Assembly: GCA_009843585.1 (NCBI GenBank)
Contig: VYDC01000194.1
Coordinates: 1-9,826 of the forward strand
Length of the DNA stretch: 9,826 nt
Source: Chloroflexota bacterium
GTDB lineage: Bacteria > Chloroflexota > Dehalococcoidia > UBA2979
Reading direction: 5' to 3'
The first letter of the stretch is position 1, and the number at the start of each line of letters is the position of its first letter. Positions 6,342-9,826 of this stretch are shown in pieces. A model generated the notes under the pieces. That model had not been told where the DNA came from. It saw only the letters and a program-made list of their open reading frames with translations, and made no database searches. Made by a program: the position numbers and the translations under genes.

Positions 6342-7562
6342 ATGGAGTGGCAGGACAGCGCCCGGGAGGCCGCCTTCCGCGCCGAGGTTCGCGGCTTCCT
6401 CGCGGCCGAGCTTCCGGAGCGCTACCGGGAGCTCGCCACGCACAACCGCATCGTGAGACGGGTGTGGCAGAAGGACCGCCTCTCCCCCGAGGCCCCGCGC
6501 CGGGAGGCGGCCCGGCGCTGGTCCGAGGCGCTCGCCGAGCGGGGGTGGTTCGCGCCGCACTGGCCGCGCGAGTACGGCGGCGCCGGTCTCGGCCCCTCCG
6601 AGCAGTTCGTCTTCAACGAGGAGATGGCGCGGGTCGACGCTCCCTCCGTGCAGGGAGTGGGCGTCGGCTTCCTGGGCTCTGCCCTGATCATCCACGGCAC
6701 CGACGAGCAGAAGCGGACGCACCTCCCCCGCATCCTGGACGGCTCGGTCGTGTGGGCGCAGGGCTTCTCGGAGCCGGGCGCCGGCTCCGACCTCGCCGGC
6801 CTCACGACGCGCGCCGTCCGGGACGGGGACGAGTACGTCCTGAGCGGACAGAAGATCTGGACCTCGGACGGCCACGAGGCGGAGTGGATCTGCGTCCTCG
6901 CGCGAACGGATCCCGATCTGCCGCGCCACCGCGGCGTCTCGTTCCTGCTCGTCGACATGCGGCAGCCGGGCATCGAGCTGCGGCCGCTCATCAACCTGAA
7001 CTGGCGGCACGCCTTCAACGAGACCTTCTTCGACGCAACGCGCGTGCCCGTCACCAACCGCGTCGGCGAGGAGAACCGGGGCTGGTACGTGGCGATGACC
7101 GTGCTCGACTTCGAGCGGTCGAACGTCGCCGGCGCCGTGGAGGCGCGCCGCCTCCTCTCGCGCCTGATCGCCGACGCAAGCGGGCCCGGCGCCCACCGCG
7201 CCCGGCTCGCCAGGGTCGATTCCCTCAGGCAGCAGGTCGCGCAGCGCTGGATTGAGGCCGAGGTGCTCTACGGCTTCTCCGCGCAGATCATCTCCATAGA
7301 GAAGGCCGGCCGGGTGCCCAACCACGAGGCCTCGGTGTCGAAGGTCTTCGGGTCGGAGCTGGCGCAGGCGATCGCGCGCACCGGCGCCTCCGCCTACGGG
7401 CTCTACGCGCTGCTCTGGGACCCCGACGACATCCGCTCGCCCCTCGAGGCCTTCTTCGCCCAGGCCTACGTGGAGAGCCTCTCGAGGACGATCGCCTCCG
7501 GGACCTCCGAGATCCAGCGCAACGTCATCGCCACGCGGGGTCTCGGGCTCCCCCGGGGCTAG
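6342..7562 (+). CDS. Acyl-CoA dehydrogenase family protein
   Basis: This is an FAD-dependent enzyme that oxidises an acyl-CoA to the trans-2-enoyl-CoA and passes electrons to ETF. The 406-residue product has the all-alpha N-terminal domain (GWFAPHWPREYGGAGLG, 68-84), the beta domain with FAD/substrate motifs QGFSEPGAGSDLAGLTTRA (140-158) and SGQKIWTSDGHEAEWICVLARTD (168-190), and the C-terminal helical domain ending SGTSEIQRNVIATRGLGLPRG. The Glu that follows Tyr in medium-chain enzymes (IYEGT) is Ser386 here (IASGT). The alternative base on helix G, as in isovaleryl-CoA dehydrogenase, is present as Glu258 in LDFERSN. The substrate cannot be inferred; steroid, branched-chain or long-chain acyl-CoAs are all possible. 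The ATG has GGCGGGA four bases upstream. No other lipid gene is nearby. Confidence 0.93.
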   Translation: MEWQDSAREAAFRAEVRGFLAAELPERYRELATHNRIVRRVWQKDRLSPEAPRREAARRWSEALAERGWFAPHWPREYGGAGLGPSEQFVFNEEMARVDAPSVQGVGVGFLGSALIIHGTDEQKRTHLPRILDGSVVWAQGFSEPGAGSDLAGLTTRAVRDGDEYVLSGQKIWTSDGHEAEWICVLARTDPDLPRHRGVSFLLVDMRQPGIELRPLINLNWRHAFNETFFDATRVPVTNRVGEENRGWYVAMTVLDFERSNVAGAVEARRLLSRLIADASGPGAHRARLARVDSLRQQVAQRWIEAEVLYGFSAQIISIEKAGRVPNHEASVSKVFGSELAQAIARTGASAYGLYALLWDPDDIRSPLEAFFAQAYVESLSRTIASGTSEIQRNVIATRGLGLPRG

Positions 7563-7620
7563 ACGCCCCGCCGGAGCCCTCCTCCCCCGATCCGCGGCTC
7601 GCGCGCGAGAGGCCGCCGGT

Positions 7621-7641
7621 CGCCGGCGCGTCCGGCCGGCG
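7621..7641 (+). terminator. GC hairpin after the acyl-CoA dehydrogenase gene
   Basis: CGCCGGC (7621-7627) and GCCGGCG (7635-7641) form a perfect seven-base stem with a seven-base loop, about 58 bases past the stop. A perfect palindrome CTCGCGCGCGAG lies just before it at 7598-7609. No T-run follows. The position, immediately before the AT-rich promoter region of the next gene, supports a boundary role. Confidence 0.35.
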
Positions 7642-7697
7642 CGGACCCCCCGCGCGGTGCATGCTCAGTCCATGATGATGGTTATACTGTGTTCGTA

Positions 7698-7715
7698 TCG
7701 TAGGTAGCACTACGA
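7698..7715. promoter_or_regulatory. Operator-like dyad TCGTAG-N6-CTACGA
   Basis: A perfect six-base inverted repeat with a six-base spacer ends one base before the -35 of the downstream promoter. The half-sites include an AGGTAG that loosely recalls DtxR/IdeR/MntR-type sites, though the full consensus is not matched. Further GTAG words occur at 7728, 7735 and 7738 within the promoter. A metal-responsive repressor site would make sense before an iron-binding protein gene, but that is inference. Confidence 0.45.
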
Positions 7716-7716
7716 C

Positions 7717-7744
7717 TTGACGATAGTGTAGACGGTAGTAGCAT
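7717..7744 (+). promoter_or_regulatory. Promoter of the iron-binding protein gene (TTGACG-N16-TAGCAT)
   Basis: TTGACG (7717-7722) matches the -35 consensus at five of six positions. TAGCAT (7739-7744) matches TATAAT at four of six after a 16-base spacer. The surrounding ~120 bases are clearly richer in A+T than the rest of the window. The predicted leader is about 40 bases and includes the GGGGGGGAAG ribosome binding site. A second -10-like word, TATACT at 7683-7688, has no -35 partner. Confidence 0.55.
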
Positions 7745-7792
7745 CTTCGTCGGACCGAAACACAATCTTTCGTGCGAACCGGGGGGGAAGCG

Positions 7793-8869
7793 ATGCGTGA
7801 CCTGATTGTTGCGTGCGCGGCGGCGGTCCGGAGGCACCTCGGCCCCGGGCCGGCGGGGCGCCGACTCGCGGGGGCGGGGACGCTCCTCGCGGCCGCCGTG
7901 CTCGCCGCGGGCGCGCCGGCCTGCGCCTGCGGGGACGGCGACTCCCTGACCGTCTACTACGGTCGCAGCGCCGAGCTCATCGGGCCGCTCCTCGAGCGCT
8001 TCGCGGAGGAGCAGGGCGTCGACGTCCAGGTGCGCTACGCCGGCACGTCGGAGCTCGCCGCGCTGCTGCTGGAGGAGGGCGACCGGAGTCCCGCCGATCT
8101 CTACATCGCCCAGGACGCGGGCGCCCTCGGCGCGGTCGAGGCCGCCGGCCTGCTCGCCCCGCTGGACGACGAGCTCCTGACCCGCGTCGACCCCGCGTTC
8201 CGCTCACGGTCGGGCCGCTGGGTCGGGCTCTCCGGGCGCGCGCGGGTCGTCGCCTACAACACGGAGGCGATCGCGCCCGGCGACCTCCCGGAGTCCATCC
8301 TCGACTTCGCCGATCCCAGCTGGGCGGGCCGCGTCGGCTGGGCGCCCCAGAACGGCTCGTTCCAGGCCTGGGTCACCGCGCTCCGCGTGACGCAGGGCGA
8401 GGAGGCGGCGCGCGCATGGCTCGAGGCGATGCGCGCCAACGGCGTCGCCGCCTACCCGAACAACACCTCGATCGTGCAGGCCGTGGCGAGCGGGGAGATC
8501 GAGGCCGGGTTCGTGAACCACTACTATCTGCACCGCTTCCTCGCCGAGGAGGGCGAGTCCTTCGGCGCGCGCAACCACTACACGGCGCCCGGCGACGTCG
8601 GGACGCTCGTGAACGTGGCCGGCGTCGCGATCCTCGAGAGCTCCGCAGAGCGCGGGCTCGCCTCGCGCCTGATCGCCTTCCTGCTCGGCGAGGAGGCGCA
8701 GCGCCACTACGCGGAGGAGACGTTCGAGTACCCCCTGGTGGAGGGGGTGCCGGCCTCGGCCGACCTGCCGAGCATCGCCGACCTGAGGCCGCTGGAGGTC
8801 GACCTGAGCCGCCTGGAGGACCTGGAGGCGACGCTGCGCCTGCTGCGGGAGGTCGGCGCGCTGCAGTAG
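7793..8869 (+). CDS. Iron(III) ABC transporter substrate-binding protein (FbpA/FutA-like), probable lipoprotein
   Basis: This is an extracytoplasmic binding protein that captures ferric iron for an ABC importer. The 358-residue product has a basic N-terminus, a hydrophobic signal segment (about 26-43) and APAC at 41-44, a non-canonical lipobox-like site. The mature part begins LTVYYGRSAELIGPLLERF. It continues with YAGTSELAALLLEE, DLYIAQDAGALGAVEAAGLL and GLSGRARVVAYNTEAI. The hallmark VNHYYLHRF (241-249) has paired Tyr244/Tyr245, which in FbpA-type proteins ligate iron. ATG 7793 has GGGGGGGAAG just upstream and is preferred to GTG 7772, which lies upstream of that site. No permease or ATPase gene follows; the next gene is on the opposite strand. 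Binding of another ligand such as a polyamine or thiamine is less likely given the YY motif. Confidence 0.9.
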   Translation: MRDLIVACAAAVRRHLGPGPAGRRLAGAGTLLAAAVLAAGAPACACGDGDSLTVYYGRSAELIGPLLERFAEEQGVDVQVRYAGTSELAALLLEEGDRSPADLYIAQDAGALGAVEAAGLLAPLDDELLTRVDPAFRSRSGRWVGLSGRARVVAYNTEAIAPGDLPESILDFADPSWAGRVGWAPQNGSFQAWVTALRVTQGEEAARAWLEAMRANGVAAYPNNTSIVQAVASGEIEAGFVNHYYLHRFLAEEGESFGARNHYTAPGDVGTLVNVAGVAILESSAERGLASRLIAFLLGEEAQRHYAEETFEYPLVEGVPASADLPSIADLRPLEVDLSRLEDLEATLRLLREVGALQ

Positions 8870-8870
8870 G

Positions 8871-8884
8871 GGGCGCCGGCGCCC
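8871..8884. terminator. Perfect palindrome GGGCGCCGGCGCCC between convergent genes
   Basis: This 14-base perfect palindrome starts one base after the stop of the iron-binding protein gene and lies in the 27-base gap before the stop of the convergent epimerase gene. It can fold as a five-base stem with a four-base loop. A longer alternative pairs 8876-8883 with 8901-8908. It is well placed for a bidirectional terminator but has no T-tract. Confidence 0.4.
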
Positions 8885-8896
8885 GGCGCGCAGCCG

Positions 8897-9805
8897 CTAC
8901 GGCGCCGGGGGCCGCGGATCCGAGAGCGCCGCCTCAAGCGCGCCCTCGATGGTCGGCTGGCGGTGCTCGAAGCCGAGCGCGGCGAGCCGCGCCGGCACCG
9001 CTCGCTGGCTCGCCAGCAGCGCCTCATCGGCGAGGCCACGGCCGAACTGGAGCCGGAGCACCGCGGCCGGCAGGCGCATCACGGCGGGCCGCCTCACCGC
9101 GCGGCCGAGGGCCCTGGTGAAGTCGCGGTTGGTGATGGGGGGAGCGACCACGTTCACGGCCCCCGACATCGCGTCGTCGGTGAGGGCGCGCTCGACGGCG
9201 GCGAGCTGGTCGCCGACGCTCACCCAGGGCATCCACTGCCGCCCGCTCCCCAGCGTCGCGCCGAGACCGAGCCGGAAGATCCTCGCCAGGCGGTCGAGGA
9301 AGGCGGGGCTCTCGACGACCACCCCCGTGCGCGCCCGCACGACGCGCACGCCGAGATCCTCGGCCCTCCGCGCCTCCGTCTCCCAGGCCTCGCAGAGATC
9401 GGCGAGGAACCCCGTGCCCCGCGGGGCCTCCTCGGTCAGCTCGCCGTCGCCCCCGTCGCCGTAGTAGCCGGTCGCGGACGCGCTGACGAGGACCCCGGGG
9501 CGGGACCCCAGCGTCTCCAGGTGCTCGACCAGCGTGCGCGTCGACTCGACGCGGCTCCGCCAGAGCACGTCGCGCCGGGACGGCGACCAGCGCGCCGTCC
9601 CGATCGAGGCGCCGCTCAGGTGGACGACGGCGTCGACGCCCTCGAGCGCGCCCTCCCGGAACCAGCCGCTCGCCGGCTGCCAGTGCGCCTGCGGGTCGTC
9701 GGGCTCGCCGCGCCTAACCCGCATCACCTCGTGCCCTGAGCCCGCGAGACGCTCCGCCAGGGCTCGGCCCAGGAACCCCGAACTGCCGGTCACAGCAACC
9801 CGCAC
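8897..9805 (-). CDS. TIGR01777-family NAD(P)-dependent epimerase/oxidoreductase (atypical SDR)
   Basis: The 302-residue product has an N-terminal dinucleotide-binding motif TGSSGFLG (6-13), VVHLSGASIGTARWSP (60-75) and SASATGYYGD (108-117) around the active-site region. A WETEA helix (141-145) and RTGVV (159-163) follow. The C-terminal DUF1731-type segment is at about 240-295 (PAVMRLPAAVLRLQFGRGLADEALL, then LAALGFEHRQPTIEGAL). This is the full layout of the YfcH/SDR39U1 group, widespread proteins whose substrate is mostly unknown. The GTG start is preceded by GGGAGGGGGG (9811-9820) at good spacing. Its promoter, if any, lies beyond the window edge. It converges with the iron-binding protein gene; no functional link is evident. 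Confidence 0.93.
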   Translation of the reverse strand: MRVAVTGSSGFLGRALAERLAGSGHEVMRVRRGEPDDPQAHWQPASGWFREGALEGVDAVVHLSGASIGTARWSPSRRDVLWRSRVESTRTLVEHLETLGSRPGVLVSASATGYYGDGGDGELTEEAPRGTGFLADLCEAWETEARRAEDLGVRVVRARTGVVVESPAFLDRLARIFRLGLGATLGSGRQWMPWVSVGDQLAAVERALTDDAMSGAVNVVAPPITNRDFTRALGRAVRRPAVMRLPAAVLRLQFGRGLADEALLASQRAVPARLAALGFEHRQPTIEGALEAALSDPRPPAP

Positions 9806-9810
9806 CGCCG

Positions 9811-9820
9811 CCCCCCTCCC
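9811..9820 (-). promoter_or_regulatory. Shine-Dalgarno of the epimerase gene
   Basis: GGGAGGGGGG on the reverse strand lies five bases before the GTG start at 9805. It is the reason for choosing this start, which also places the TGSSGFLG motif at the very N-terminus as expected for the family. Confidence 0.6.
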
Positions 9821-9826
9821 GACGAT

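Noticed and set aside
7525..7710. Reverse 61-codon open frame between the dehydrogenase and the iron-binding protein genes
   Set aside because: It overlaps the dehydrogenase end and the promoter region, is low complexity and has no homology signal that I can see.
7600..7792. Riboswitch or tRNA in the AT-rich region before the iron-binding protein gene
   Set aside because: I could find no cloverleaf, T-loop consensus or known riboswitch core. The pattern is explained by a promoter with a dyad operator.
7813..9120. Long forward frame overlapping the iron-binding protein gene and the epimerase end
   Set aside because: It is Arg/Gly/Pro-rich off-frame sequence that runs across two well-supported genes in other frames.

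Overview
The window is very GC-rich, with GC-saturated third codon positions, GTG starts, G-rich Shine-Dalgarno sequences and TACGAT-like -10 elements. It also carries an EF-G2-type factor and an actinobacterial style of acyl-CoA dehydrogenase. This fits a high-GC actinobacterium, possibly a deep-branching one such as Thermoleophilia. The lineage is inferred from style and gene content; there is no rRNA marker. I see no tRNA or rRNA gene, CRISPR array, insertion sequence, phage gene or toxin/defence cassette.

Positions 1-3679 form a forward block of housekeeping genes: the tail of an unidentified gene, scpA (chromosome segregation), ribF (FMN/FAD synthesis), tyrS (tyrosyl-tRNA synthetase) and a 161-residue protein of unknown function with its own putative promoter. 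scpA is not followed by scpB, and ribF is not next to truB, so both depart from the common gene order.

Positions 3719-5767 hold one reverse-strand gene for an EF-G-like translational GTPase (EF-G2 type). It keeps the P-loop, NxxD motif and domain IV signatures. It lacks the catalytic switch II histidine and the usual switch I threonine motif of true EF-G. A convincing promoter and a poly-G ribosome binding site fix its start. A GC-rich 326-base divergent intergenic region follows, containing two dyads.

Positions 6094-7562 run forward: a 55-residue Cys/His-containing small protein ending in CCGHGGEPGC, apparently read from a leaderless transcript, then an acyl-CoA dehydrogenase. A relatively AT-rich regulatory region (about 7660-7780) with a perfect 6-6-6 dyad and repeated GTAG words precedes a lone FbpA/FutA-like iron(III) substrate-binding lipoprotein. 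The window ends with a reverse-strand TIGR01777-type NAD(P)-dependent epimerase, convergent with the binding protein.

Most of the window is ordinary core genome. The items most worth a second look are the Cys-tailed small protein, the GTPase with altered switches, and the iron-binding protein with its operator-like region.
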